DNA of 64,000 bases from Echinarachnius parma (GCA_037951105.1 JBAMJV010009340.1:1-64000), one strand, 5' to 3'. Positions 21,410-34,679 are shown, numbered from the stretch's first letter. The notes: a model not told the origin generated them from the letters alone. Numbers and translations are program-made.

Positions 21410-21835
21410 TGTTTCCGGGGGGGGGGGGGGGGGCACTCGAATGATTTTTTGACGGGGGTGTGCCGCACGGAAATCTGAAATGGGGGTCTTAAGAGCTGAC
21501 TACAAGCACAAAATATAGGGTCTTTGGAGCTACAAAAACCCTGAAACGGGAGTTAAGGGGTCAAGGAGCAGACTAAAACACAAAATACGGGCAAAATACA
21601 TGAACTTGGAGCTACCAAAGAACTACGGAAACCCTCAAAAAGTGGTCAAGGAGCTGACTAGAAGAAGAATAATGGACTTGGCGCTACTCAACTACCTAGC
21701 CAAGTCATTCCGGGGGTCTATGGAGCGGCCATTTTTGAAAATCGGGTATCTTGAGAGCGGCATCGGGTGTGAAAACGGGGGTCTTGGAAGCGGCACATAC
21801 CCGTCTTACATTATATATGAGTGCCCCCCCCCCGG
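21410..21835 (+). mobile_element. Poly-G-ended dispersed repeat
   Basis: Begins with a poly-G run (about 17 G, 21417-21434), then tgacgggggtgtgccgcacg and repeated 'ggggtcttggagc' words, ending at another C run. An inverted relative lies at 44930-45230. Confidence 0.7.
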
Positions 21836-22139
21836 ATGCATTATGTCTTCATCATTCTTTACGATAATTTGTTGTCGTAAAGATAGTGATACTTTTTATT
21901 ATATCTAATCACTAATGTAAAGGAGAAAGGCAATGTAAGGCTTAAGTTCCATGATGAAATTCGAGGTATAAACACAATAATTTGTAACCCTTATTTGCTT
22001 GTACCATTTATTCACAGTGAATAAAAACAGACATGAAAGGAATCTAACTGACATTAGCTTTTGCCACAGCCATGCTTTCACAGGCCGTAATTCTAGCAGA
22101 TCATTCGTGAGGTGTCTATGACTAATGGAATGTACTTAG

Positions 22140-22354
22140 CAGTGTTGGGTATCTTGAGATCGATCTTGATCTCGAGACCAGTCTCGAGATCGGCATCAGT
22201 AATCTCGATCTTGTTCTTGATCTCGGATATTTCTGATCTTGATCTCAGAGGTACTGATCTCGATCTTGAGCTGCGGATCTTGGTCTTGATCTTGATCTCG
22301 GAGTGTCTGATCTTGATCTTGATCTTGGACCCTCTGGTCTTGGACCCAGCACTG
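22140..22354. mobile_element. hAT-type MITE, 215 bp, perfect 8-bp target duplication
   Basis: Begins CAGTGTTGGGTATC and ends GGACCCAGCACTG, flanked by identical GTACTTAG at 22132-22139 and 22355-22362. The interior is a run of GATCTTGATCTCG words in both orientations. Same structural class as the element at 6444, with a different internal word. Confidence 0.9.
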
Positions 22355-22659
22355 GTACTTAGTATCCCGTTTATTAATATTAATTCATCCAGTTATCACA
22401 TGAAATGCTTGTAACTTTGTTCTATTTTTTTTTGGGGGGGTAGGGGTATAAAAAAAAATGAACTGTCAACAAGAAATATTCATTTTTTCTCTAATCTGAA
22501 CAGAAATGTGATGCTAAATAGAAGAATAATACACTGAAAAATAAGTTTCTGACCAACATTTTCCCCAAATATAAATAGGCCATCAGAAAATCTCGCTCAG
22601 GACTATACTTATAGGGTTACAATTAAATGAATTATCTGAAAGCATTTTTATCTAGCGCA

Positions 22660-23625
22660 ATGTATTCCCCATTGCACTCAGATCAGAAGGAGTTAGGCCT
22701 AATTTAGACCCTCAACAATATGAGATACAACATGAACGTCTTTAGTTCATTCTAGGAAAAGTAAATTTGCATAATAATGCCAGCAAAATATCAAGTTTTA
22801 TAAACAAATCAGACAGTAAGAGAAAAAACTCATCCTTGTCAGAATTTATAGGACTTTTAATGTTTTTAACTAATTTTATTAAATAGCGCCCTCATATGAT
22901 GACCTTTTGAAATTCTACTTATTGTAAACTGAAGAGCCCCTCTATCTGTACAAATGTGCCAAATATGAGAGTGATTGGACCTAAAATAAAGAAACTAAAG
23001 AGGAACCAATATGTACCCACTTGTGACCTAGATAACATGGCCATTATATGCCTCATATGACGCATGGTGATTACGTAATAAAAAATGTCCCTTTTGTAGA
23101 TTATATTCAAAGAATAATCACGTTTCTGATTTGAATACACTCTCACTAGTAGACACTATAAGTTTAAGCTCACTGCCATCATTTTCACGGTGAAAAAACA
23201 AACTATATTAATGAACATTGTTTTTTTTAACTGTTTTGTTCACGGAAATTCCCGTGATTTTCATATGCAAATTTGATGACGTCATAATTATATGAAGCCA
23301 ATCAACTATGACACCGAAAATTTGTCCGTACCATATGCTTGTATGGTCATGGGTATCAGCAAAGTTTAGTGGATTAAGACTTAGTCATTATGAAATAAGA
23401 GCATTTAATGCAATCTCAATTTTCACCCACCCTAAGAAATGATGCAAAACATGAAAAGGTGCTATTTTTACATGCCTCAAAAAAAATAGAAAAAAAACAT
23501 ACTATAAATGAGTTTTTTTCTTGTTAACATTTTGTTTCTAACATTGGACATATCAATGGACAAAATGACACCAAAGTCGGAGGATCATAGGGGGGGTCAC
23601 CGGTAGGCCCCTCTGGCCCACAGAC
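22660..23625 (-). mobile_element. About 1-kb dispersed repeat, right copy of the inverted pair
   Basis: Reverse complement of 17185-18160, with about 5% or more visible differences. The pair flanks the LINE remnant and a 4.5-kb spacer. Confidence 0.8.
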
Positions 23626-23823
23626 TATAACCATACCGATAACAAGCTAACAACTCGGATGATCTAATTTATTCATCGTGGCTGTCATGGTAACATTCCA
23701 TCTGTTGCAAGTTTGTTTGACATCGCATAAAAGCGCAGTTTACTCGAACGTGTGAATGAACGAATTGTTCCTTATTGTTCCAATCATAAAAGCGTACTAT
23801 GTGTTCTACAACGTGATGCAGTA

Positions 23824-24003
23824 AGGGGGGGGGGGGGGGGGTAGTAGAACATAATTGTCTTATCTGGGGTAAACGGGGAGGGGGGGGCGGTAACTTGTGT
23901 CCAAAACAAAAAGCTTGCTATAATTCCTAAATGTAAGGGTGTTACTGTAGATATGAGCGTGAGTAGGAATGATGTTTTTTTTCGGGGCGGGGGGGGGGGG
24001 GGG
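23824..24003. repeat. Two poly-G runs
   Basis: About 17 G at 23825-23841 and about 14 G at 23990-24003, with a shorter G7 run at 23880. Confidence 0.8.
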
Positions 24004-24914
24004 GATCACGCGTAAACACATGTTTTCATAGCCACCCCAATGAAGTAAAACCAAATACATCTCCCTCCTCATTACGATCAAGCTCCGCCACGCTTATAAT
24101 ATGATAGCATGACAAGGGAAACTATTCAATTGCAGTGAAAACAGAAACGAAATTGCATTAAATAGTATTATATATAGATAGATTCATCAAAACAGAATTG
24201 AAATCACGTAAAATCAATCCGAACTGCAAAAGTAAGCTAATATGTCACAAAAAGGACAAATGAAGGCAAATTACTCTCCAGATAATAACATGTAATTTAA
24301 GCTGATAAAAGATGTTATTGCTGAAGTACAAGGATGCTAGGGCAAACACGGAAAAGTATGTTACTTGGGGAACTATTTTGAACTAACATCACGCTATCAT
24401 ACAAAAATCTCTAATATCCCTTATTCGAATATTCGCCTTGCCATGTTCACGATCGCGCCACACGCATATATACACACAAAAACCGGGCAGATTGTTACTT
24501 GCTAGCAATTTAGAGGTACATCAGAGTACCTCTAAATTTTTGGTCCAGTGTCGCTAAAATTTGTCCTATCTGGCTTTGGTGAATAAGAAAAAAGTTAGCT
24601 GGGTGTTAGGTCGTCATTCAACTTCACGCCTTTGTTGTAAGTCCAACAAAGCTCTATTCAGAACGTCCCGCATAAATAGATTTCAATGCATTTAGTCGGC
24701 ACCGCAGATCTATTGTTGTAATTGTTCGCATTTCGACTAACAATGTCGTGGAATACCAAATGCTTGTGGAATTTAGACAGATGGGTTGTCATGCTAGGCC
24801 AGGCCTTGACTACGATAGCGAATTTAGCCTATCGGCCTTTTGTGAATACCAGTTAAGCCTAGCGGACATCGAAATCGTAATTTGATCAACCAACTAGCTT
24901 ATCGGGGTTTTATG

Positions 24915-25170
24915 AATATGGCCACAGGTGGGCCCAGTATAATTCTATATGGATTGCCAAAACTAGAAGGGACCAGGTTAACTCATTACCTGCGGGCACC
25001 TAATAGGCCCAGTAAAAACTCTATAGGGCACCTGGTGGGCCCATTATTAACTCTATATGGGGATTGCTAAATCTAGTAGGGAACAGGTTAACCCATTGCC
25101 TACGGGAACCTGGTGGGCCTAGTATTAACTTCATGGGGATTGCTAAATCTGGCAGGGAACATGTTAACAA
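24915..25170. repeat. Tandem repeat, unit about 75-100 bp
   Basis: About three diverged units containing acctggtgggcccagtatta, ctctatatggggattgctaa, atctagtagggaacaggtta and acccattgcctacgggaacc. Confidence 0.7.
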
Positions 25171-25179
25171 AGAATAGTA

Positions 25180-27955
25180 ATCATAGGATTGTTCATATTC
25201 ATCAAGAAATCTGATATAATCTCACCACAGTCATAATATTATATCCATGCCAATGCAAACTATTTTTAACCGTTTTTAATTATTATTATTTAAAGATATT
25301 TTTTTATGAAAGTGAATCATCTTCCTACACTTAATTGCGAAAATTTAAAAATAGAAAGATAAAGACCACTTGACCATGTTCATCAACGAGCGAGATATTA
25401 TGTAGAGCAATTCTCATGCAAACGATATAAACTATATTTTGAACAAATTTGAATTAGTATTCCTTTGTATCAATTATTTATATTATACTGAACGCTAAAC
25501 TATTATCTCGCATGCATGTATGACCAATTAAAGGATTATCCTCAATCAGTTTCACTGACAAATTAAGCGGCCTTACATTTGTCGGTAGCAGAGCACAGCG
25601 TTGATTGGCCGTAACAAGACAGTATCCCGTTGTCCACACTGCAATCAATAGTTCGGGGTAATTCTACGGGGGGATCGTACTTGTGCACGTACGATATTGA
25701 ACCCAATATGATTGATTTTCAAGCGCCTTAAAATGACGTTATTTCATGTCAGTCATCGTATGCACACAATCAATCCGAACGTTACACGCACATGTTCCAC
25801 TCCCTTAGAAGAATTCTAGCCAATACAAAACAAAACTTATTTCATCAGCCATCCTTAACACACAATCAATCCACACGTTGCATGCACACTAGTCTTTCAC
25901 TCCCTCAGATGTATTTTAACCAAGTTACCTGTTACATGCACACCTTATTCTTTACAATCACATATTCTTCTTGCCGAAAGCAAACCCATGTTTACACATG
26001 GGTAGACAGCAGCAAAAACTTTTTAATTGTATTACTATTAAGTACACAAATGTCAGGTAGGGATCCGAACTAACGACCTTCGCATCAAAACACAAAGACA
26101 GTGCCCAAACCAATATAGACCTTGAAAAGGCTAGGTAGGTATGTTTGAGTGCAACTTTGACAGTTCCCCCTAATTAACAATTTAGTGTGAACGCGGGTAG
26201 GATATGGGAGGCCATGCCTGATTTTCATGGAATCATGGGCGAGGAAAATCTCGACGTTTTATTGCGGAATGGTGAACTCGAGAGAGAGAAGGGCATGATG
26301 GGGGCGCAGCGTGCTCAGATCCGGATAATTAAACCCTCATTATGTTGTACATGAACGATATAAACAGGAGAGGTTCTCTGAACCGATAGCGCAACGTTGA
26401 ATTAAACGATAAATACCACTTTGGAGCACGTATTGGCCTATTTTTCGGCACTATATTTTGTGCTGTTTTTGTGTTTTATATAATCGTTATCATTTCAGCA
26501 GGACTATACAAGTTTGTATTTATATCTATTACATTAAAGAGTTAATTCTCATTGAGTCACAATTACTCACGGAGCGTTAATAGATTGGTTCTGAAGGCCT
26601 ATAGTTGTACATGTATATTGGTTTCGTTAATGTATAATTCGCTGTTACAGTGTATAAGGGCAAACAAGATCCACATCAGTCACGTTACACGTACTTATCA
26701 GCAAAGTACTTGTGTGATAGCCGATAAGTAGGCTATTAAAGAAGTATAGATATACTTTGCTTCGTACAGTTTGTAGCCACCATGATGTTTTATAACAATT
26801 AGGGTAATGAGGTGGGATCGGTTATAAGAACAAAATAATTATACACCAGTCTGCCTCTTGAGTATTATTCTTGTTTATCGGAGATCACAGTAAAAATTTG
26901 ACACTTTATCATATACGTATCTGGGTCGCAATGAGTTAAGAACAATTAGCATGATTGGTGTACATTATATCAAAATACTATCTAACTTTCCATGCGTTCA
27001 TTCGTACATGCTTCCAAACCCACTATTCACATTTAAAAGACTCGTAAAGTTAAGAACCCGTTGAGATAAGAATCACGTTTTTATCTGCATAAAACAAAAG
27101 CCATGTTCAATTTCAATCTCTCCAAACTATGGAAAGGCGTCCACAACTATATTCAGTACAAAGGTAGCCAATACAAAACCCCCTATTTTTTTGGTTCCTG
27201 TATTCTAACGACCAGTCACGGCGCCACTTTAATTCTGTATATCAAAATCGCAAATCCACCCGTGAATAGGTTAATCGTATTCAAAATAATCAGAAGCGCT
27301 TTCTCTTTCCATGAAAGTGTCGAGCTCGTAAAAATAAGCTCGAATCGGGAACCACTAATTGAACATGTAACGTTGACGCCTCAGTCAGAATCCGCCACTA
27401 AAATGTCTACCCTGCACATGCCGCCATTGGTACGAATTCACGAATAATGTTTGATTCTGATAATTATATGCTGCATTGTTCTATAATTCGCGGCAGTGTG
27501 ACTATCCTGTATTTATTAGATTTTTGTCAGATGTAATCCTTGCTTGGGCGATCTTATTTCGGGAACCTTTGATAATTAAAAAATTATTTTCAAGTTAAAT
27601 AATTACACGACGTAGTGCTTTATTATACTAAATTCGATTTCGCAAGAGTCTAGAGACAAGAAAAAAAGAACTTCAGAAGCTATGATTTATCACATTTGTG
27701 ACCAATATATGAAAAAAATCATAATTTATTGTTTTTGTCCGGATAAGAAGTAATTATTTGCCCGGACGTATATTGTAATTTTCTAATTCATATGGGGGCT
27801 GCAGTAGCCGAACGCCCCTAGTTCATACTCATATTCCACCAGCATAACTTTTCTGTATTATTATATGTAATCTATCTTAGATATGAAACTATTAAAACTG
27901 CTATTAAAATTAAGTGATCCATCTACTTTATTTATATATTTTTTCTCAAAAATGA
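25180..27955. other. Mostly unique AT-rich sequence, no gene supported
   Basis: Contains a partial duplication of about 110 bp (acacaatcaatcc..acgtt, near 25767 and 25860). An open frame of 114 codons at 27103-27447 on the plus strand shows no recognised motif and no splice context, so it is not called. Confidence 0.4.
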
Positions 27956-27958
27956 TAT

Positions 27959-28354
27959 TTAAAGGGATCTAGTAACTTTGTTGAGATGTGCAAAAACTGA
28001 TGAATGGTTGATGCAATGTATACTGTTGTTATCTTATATGTCCTCAGGGTATTGTGTGAAAATTTCAGGTCAAATGGACAATGTATGGCCAAGTAATGAG
28101 CGAAAATGCAAAGTGATATTGGGTGATATTCACCAACTCACTGCATTCACTTTGTACAGGGATGAAAATCTCGCCCGGAGATTTTCTTATCTAAATACTT
28201 CAATCATACATATCTTTGTAATGAAAGGGAAATTTGAAAAACCGAAAGCTGTCCCATGATTTTATTGTTAATACGAATACAACAAGGTATAAAGGAACCG
28301 CTAGAATTACAATTTTATTTTGAGGATTTCGACAATGTTACTAAGTCCCTTTAA
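27959..28354. mobile_element. Family C element, complete copy (396 bp)
   Basis: Ends TTAAAGGGATCTAGTAACTT and AATGTTACTAAGTCCCTTTAA. Provides the uninterrupted reference for the nested copy at 35594-37090. Confidence 0.8.
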
Positions 28355-28884
28355 GACTTTTCTTATATACCGATATCATTGGAAGATTCTTGAGAAATCT
28401 ATGTAATATTTTCATAGAAAAGGAATACTTGTACCTATTGCAAACAGAATAAATCCATGTCTGATTTATTCCGATCGTTCGCGTGAAGTGTCCGACTATT
28501 GATAATTTCGTCTCCGAACTTGGATACTCTTGAATACGGGCGAACACGTTTACAGACGCTTTAAATTTCAATCTTGAATATATCCATAATCATAGAGACA
28601 TTTTTACAATCAAACCCATTTCACTCTTCCATTCCTCCTACCATAAGCCAAACAACAAAGTACAAGAGAAGTATCAAAGCTCCAAGTGATATTGGTTGAA
28701 ATGTCACAAAGTTCGTGGATCACTTTAAAGCCTAAACCGCACACTACATGATCCGATTTCAATTAGACGAACAAATGCGTATCTGAACTATGGCAACACG
28801 TGTGCATTTAAAGCATGTAGTATATTTCAGATCCTTAGTCGGTATACGGTTCGGATCGGTTGTGTTGTGTAAAAAAAAGGACCA

Positions 28885-29109
28885 AAGCCCTCCGCATACA
28901 GAGCCGACTCAACCCGATCCGACTGGTTTTCAGTCGGTTCAGCTCAGTATTCGTTGCCTCAGGACTCCTGTTTTGCAAGTCAAGAGCCAGTCGGTGACCG
29001 TTTGATGCCGATTCAGCATGCTGAATCGGCTACGACTGAGCGAAACCGACTCTAGCATGACTGAAGACCAGTCGGATCGGATCGAGTCGGCTCTGTGTGC
29101 GGTGGGCTT
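28885..29109. mobile_element. GC-rich palindromic MITE, solitary copy
   Basis: Ends AAGCCCTCCGCATACAGAGC and a near-inverse; same subterminal CGATCCGACTGG words and central palindrome (cagcatgctg) as the 8.7-9.6 kb cluster. Confidence 0.8.
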
Positions 29110-29639
29110 TGGGCAATTGATTTTGCTTAAGGCTAGCACATTCACGTAAACACACACGCGCTCGAACATCAATACACGCACGCACTAAAACAACACCACA
29201 ACAAAACAAGAACACAATGTCAATGTAATATTGGATCATTACCTTTGTAATGTACATAATATTATTTACCTAACCTATTTTGTTAGGCGTTATGTTTTAG
29301 TTTGTAATGTTCGAAGCATACCGCCAGTGTTTAGTTACCGCTAGTCGTTGGTGCACAAAATCAGGGCAATCGTTATAACTGCAGAACTTCTAGACATAAG
29401 GTAAGTTTGAATCAAACATTCCATCCACACCAAACTCAGACTTTGACTTGTTTTAATCATGTTTTGATATATAGGACGCATCATAACACGGCCATGTTTA
29501 TACTACCTGTGTAAGGCGCGCAATTCGCAGTAATGTGGCGACTTTGGTTCTTTATTCTTTTTTTCTTGATTATTCCTATAACTATTTTGCAGCATGTCAT
29601 TATGTTGAAAATAAACTGAATCAGAAATCGGAAATCAAA

Positions 29640-30350
29640 TCAGACATTGTGCCAAGTGTAACTCGGGTTTAGTGCAGCATTCATTGCACCCGAGACTCGG
29701 TGTCAGATATTGTGCTAAATTTAACTCTGGTTTAGCTTAATAGCACGCAGGTTCACGAGACTCGGATTTAGATGAAATGTTAAGTGTAACTCAGGCTTAG
29801 TTCAGCACTCATCGCAACCGATACTCGGTGTCAGACATGACTGTGCATTTAACTAGGCTTAGTTTATTACACTAGTTCGTAATCGTACCCAAGACACGGT
29901 GTCAGACCTGTGCTTAGTGTAACTCGGTCTTTGTTCAGCACTCATTGCAACCGATAATCGGTGTCAGACATTGTGCCAAATTGTACTCGGGCTTATTTTA
30001 ACACTTATTCGTCATTGTACCGAAGACACAAGGTCAGACATGTGATAAGTTTAACTTGCGTTAAGTTTAAGTCTCGCTGGTGCAACTAAAACACGGTGTC
30101 ATACGTGTGATAAGTGTATCTTGAGTTAAGTCGAGCACTCATTGCATCCGAGACACGATATCAGACGTATGTTGAGTATAACTCTGGTTTAGTTCACACA
30201 AAACTCGGTGTCAGTCTGTTATGTGCTAAGTGTGACTCGGGTTTAGTTAAACACTCCAATGCACCCGAGGCTAAGTGACAGACATAATTGTGTTGTGTAG
30301 CTCGGGTTCACTTCAGCACTCATTGCGCCCGAGACTCGGTGTCAGACATA
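29640..30350. repeat. Satellite-like array, unit about 60-85 bp, about 10 copies
   Basis: Each unit contains actcggtgtcagacat, gtgctaagtgtaactcgg, gtttagttcagcactcattg and caccgag. Copies are diverged and vary in length. Confidence 0.8.
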
Positions 30351-30647
30351 GTATAGCTGTGTGGATGCTGGTTAATAAACTGGAATTCGATACGGATCTC
30401 GTGGCATATACGTTTGATGAAAGTAAATGTTTTCCCCCTTCGAGCCAGAGTTCATAACCTCGCGTTAATACATGTGCCCCTTTGCAATTATTGTCTGCGA
30501 TTAGACCTTTGTATCAACATTCAACCACTGCGAATGCCTACACATTCATGACATGGACACCAAAAGACAAAATAGTTTTTGTATTATAACTTTGTGTGTT
30601 TCTTTGTTTGTCTGTGAGCTTGTTTGTCTTATTGTTTCTTTTGTTTG

Positions 30648-30705
30648 TGTGTGTGTTTGTTTGTTTGTTTGTTTGTTTGTTTGTTTGTTTGTTTGTTTGT
30701 TTGTG
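30648..30705. repeat. (TTTG)n microsatellite
   Basis: About 12 near-perfect TTTG units preceded by a decayed version of the same repeat. Confidence 0.9.
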
Positions 30706-30759
30706 TTCATTATTTGTTTTTGTTTAAGTGTTTGCTATTGCATTAACCATTAACAACTT

Positions 30760-32440
30760 GCAAACTGGAGAAAGTACTGATGCATACATGATTAATCAAT
30801 TATTAAAATTATATTATAGTTAATAATACATTCTTACAACGTCCCATGTATGTATAAATAAAAAATCAAATAGCGGTGATACAGACGAATATAAAAAATT
30901 ACATTTTGTAACTTGTAATTATATCATCGTGTAGTTGATTGATTCTTGCAACTTAATCGTGTGATGTTTCTTTGACTGAAGTTAGGGCGTTTGAACATGT
31001 CAAACAGTACATGAATGTCAAAACCAAATGGTAAGTCAACGGCATTTGACTTAGGTATGTATTTAAGCACTATATTGTTGGTTTAAAATGAAGATTAAGC
31101 ACAATCAATGTACGATACATCATTATTAGAAACAACCAATGTGTAATACTCTTGAATAAAGACAATCAATGTCTAATATTTCAGAATTATTGTGTTGAAA
31201 TGAATAGATGTGTGTTTATGAGCCACGGAATAATGTATTTATGTTAGCGTTGTCAGCCAGTGTTGCGCGTTATGTTTGGAATTGTAAGTAATGGTTGAAA
31301 TTTGGTGACATAGAAGAATGACTTTTAATATAAAAACGGGGTCACTGGTTTCCTGTATAAATTAAAAGGAATGTTCTTGTCAAAATTTATTTTGGTGGTT
31401 GAAACGTTCACCATTGCAAACTGATGAGTTGTGCTTGAACGGTAAAAAGACATCGTAATATTTCATTTAGCACACTTTTTGTATTTAAAAAATAGCCGTT
31501 AATACAAAAGGTGCCATAAGGACAAATGACAGATTTCAAGTTTTATATTAAAAAATAAAGACCTCTTTTTAACAGTAAACATTTAATAGGGAGGGTATCA
31601 ACATTAATGTGAATGGTATATCTTCATGAATGTGTAGGTCTCTAATATTCAATTCCATATTGAGTGAAAGGAAAGCACACGCCCTTGGCTTCTATTATAA
31701 ATAATGTATTTTAGCAAAAAACATCCATGTCTGAACGGATGCTGAAAAGAATGTATTGATTATACAAATGTTGTATATTTGTTACATAGTACGCTGAGCC
31801 CTTGGGAAAACATTTTCAAATTACATATAGAACTACTCTGTTTAAATAAACACACACATTAAAGATACAATCAATAACAATTTGGAACATTCGTAGACAG
31901 TTCGTGTATGAACACGATCTTATATCCGGATATCATTATCCAAGATTACACACAAAAACAAAACATGACAGAATACGAAGGCCATCCTTAGTTGTGGTGA
32001 TTAGGAGAAACAAAATCAATGTTTTTTTTTTAAACCGAAACAGCAGTAAAGTAATGTAGGGTAATGTCAACGTTTATTTAGTCAAGCACCCAAGAAACAG
32101 GTGTATTTCCAGCTGTTTTATTTCGTAATAAAGGATTCCAATCGTCCGGTGTTGTACAATATTTACAAACATTTTCAAAAATTGAACGGCTTAAACCAGT
32201 TTCATAATCAGCTCTTTTAAATACCAAGAATATCACTATCTGACAACAAATATCTATGCTACATTGGCACCGGAAATGATAAGCCATGTCCTCTGCCTTC
32301 TAATTTATGTTTTAAACTGATGTCTCTGACTTTGAATTTGAAAGTATGTATAATATTTAGGAACGTGTTGTTCAAAAGTTACGCTAAACAAAATGTACAT
32401 AAACATTGAAGCAAACAAGATTGACAAACTATCACACACT
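30760..32440. other. AT-rich sequence, no gene recognised
   Basis: No exon or obvious repeat structure seen. Confidence 0.4.
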
Positions 32441-32447
32441 AAACGTG

Positions 32448-32645
32448 GATGTGGTGTGGCAAGATTGCGTAGAGCGCGCGATTTCCGAACATGAGATCCC
32501 GAGTTCGAACCCTGCCCACTGCGTTTGTCTTTCAGCAAGACAATTTATCCACAATTGCTGCTCTCTACCCAGGTGTATAAATGGGGACCCGGTAGGAGGT
32601 GAAAGCCTATATGTGAAGGATCTTCTCAATGCCCATGAGCCGCTA
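32448..32645 (+). mobile_element. tRNA-derived SINE
   Basis: The 5' part is tRNA-like: a degenerate A box (tggcaagattgcgtagagcg) and a good B box gagttcgaaccctg at 32501-32514. It is followed by a non-tRNA body (agcaagacaatttatccaca, acccaggtgtataaatgggg) of a kind seen in invertebrate SINEs, and ends beside a (CA)n tract. Transcription by RNA polymerase III is inferred from the boxes. Confidence 0.75.
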
Positions 32646-32649
32646 CATG

Positions 32650-32677
32650 CACACACACACACACATTTATATATGTC

Positions 32678-32721
<44 letters not shown>

Positions 32722-32768
32722 CACACACACACACAAACAAACACACACACGCACAGACACACCCACAC

Positions 32769-32809
<41 letters not shown>

Positions 32810-32830
32810 CACACACACACACACCACGAA
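32650..32830. repeat. (CA)n microsatellite
   Basis: Long interrupted CA repeat with short tatata inserts; probably expanded from the SINE tail. Confidence 0.95.
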
Positions 32831-32839
32831 CACAAACGA

Positions 32840-33980
32840 GATCCTGATAACAGAACACATTACAAAAGGTCCTAAATGTCTCCATAACCCTCATGTTCCC
32901 ATAGGTGCACTGTATACATACCATGCATACTAACTCAATTGTTGTCCATATTTCTAGCATTGAAATGGTTAATGAAAATAAAGGCAACCATGTTTTCACA
33001 CACGGTCTTTTTAACACTCTATAATATTTATACATATCATAACTTGATACGATTTCGGCGATGCCATGCCCGACAAATTGACAAGCTGCTGCGTTGCCGT
33101 GTGATTGCTAAGTGTTTACTGACATCAAACGGGGGTGTAGACAGCGTGTTTTCCCCCGGGTGAAAAGGGGGAGAGTAAAAGAAACGGGCTTAAATGTCTG
33201 AATTAAACGCCTGTTGATATTTTGAAAATTATGGTATATCAAAATAATTCAAAACGAAATAATGCCTTTCGAACCAATACGTCTCTCATTACAAACATAA
33301 TTATCAAATTGTATGTCTTTGTTTTTTTTATAATTAAAGTAATATATATGCCAAGTTTGTTTTCAATAGTCTGATTTCCTTTATCTTCCGTATGTTTAAT
33401 CGCTAATATCTCAACAATGATTAAATGCAGGCAAGCATTTCTTCAAAAGGGAACAACTTTACCCCCCCTTATTACCCCCTATGTCCCAATCTCCTTAGCT
33501 CCGCTACTGACATCTTCTAAAAAGGGAGTTGGCCGGTCGCACATCAAGAGCATTGTCTTGACCGTGGCGCCGACTATTATCACCCGCCAAGTGATAAATA
33601 TTTACTCTACGACTGGATAATCCTTATTCATTAATCAGTTCTCTCGCGCCCTTTTTAAATAATGTGTTTAGCCATTCTGTCTATACTAGACAACTGTTGT
33701 GTGTTTGAATACTATTTGGAAGCATTTCTCATTTCAAGCAATGTTATCATGACGAGTGCGAATATTGTGTCGAAAAAAAATTAACATGAATTTGCAATAA
33801 ACATTTCTTGGAAATTAACCTAATTGAGCAACTAGCCAACATGATTTTGTTTGAATCTAACGAAATGCTTCTGAGGTTAGTTACACTTACTAATGACTTG
33901 TTCCCTTGGGGAAATGTCATTACAAAATAATTTCTTGTTTCAGCTATAGTTGCAGTTCTACTGCACCATTCGCACTCATC
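32840..33980. other. No gene recognised
   Basis: Unique-looking sequence leading to the promoter-like segment. No repeat or exon called. Confidence 0.35.
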
Positions 33981-34009
33981 TCACGCGTGCATTATGATCC
34001 ATTTGGTGA

Positions 34010-34330
34010 CCGGGCACTAGTCTCCGCAGGGGGTCCTATTAGAGTGCAGCGGCGATTGTGACGTCACGGAATCAGACAGGTGATCCAGCCAATCGCGGCG
34101 TCCCTCCCTTCCCATCTTGCTCAGTCCAGGCCATCCACCTCTTTTTGCTTTTCCCCACCCTCACTCCCTCATAGCTCACTGCACTTATTCGCGAGTGAAA
34201 GTATATCGGTCACGCTACGCAGACGCGCGCGCGCACGGTGGATCTAGTCAACCAGCAATATTTAGTGACTGCAGAATTTAGCGACCGGAAAAGATGTATC
34301 GGAAATATTACTTCGTTCAGAGTTTTGATT
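34010..34330 (+). promoter_or_regulatory. Candidate promoter / first exon with CRE and CCAAT boxes
   Basis: GC-richer than its surroundings. It contains a full palindromic CRE, TGACGTCA, at 34059-34066, CCAAT at 34089-34093, a pyrimidine-rich stretch (about 34099-34170) and a (GC)n-rich segment near 34225. A plausible splice donor (GGG|gtacgt) lies at about 34676. ATGs downstream open only short frames, as in a 5' untranslated exon. No TATA box is obvious. Transcribed gene unknown; orientation inferred from the donor. Confidence 0.4.
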
Positions 34331-34679
34331 TCAAATAGATGCGTGGAGACTGTGTGTCGGAACGGACGCGTTTTTATTATGTATCTGATTTCGAATGTGA
34401 ACTGCTTCTCATTGTGAACGCACTCAGAGGGGTTTCTATGTCAAGTTCTGATACTCAAATACAAATTAATAGCAGCTGTGTGGCCTCTTTGTCTTACTTT
34501 CGAAAGCATTCAATGACTTCATGTCGAACAAATAGTTTGAAGACGGATCAGATTTATATTCGTATCGAGAGAACCAACACTTTACCAGCTGGATATACGA
34601 TCTGATCTGGAGTAATAGTTGCTACTATAGGGTTCAGTGCAAATCACACATCTCACACGGCTTGGATTGAAAGGGGTAC

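Noticed and set aside
27103..27447. 114-codon plus-strand frame
   Set aside because: No recognised motif, no homologue recalled, no splice or promoter context; compatible with chance.
29640..30350. Possible CRISPR-like array (repeat units with variable spacers)
   Set aside because: Eukaryotic context, unit length varies, repeats are diverged throughout and there are no unique spacers.
32406..33035. His/Thr and Cys/Val repeat frames
   Set aside because: (CA)n microsatellite read in several frames.
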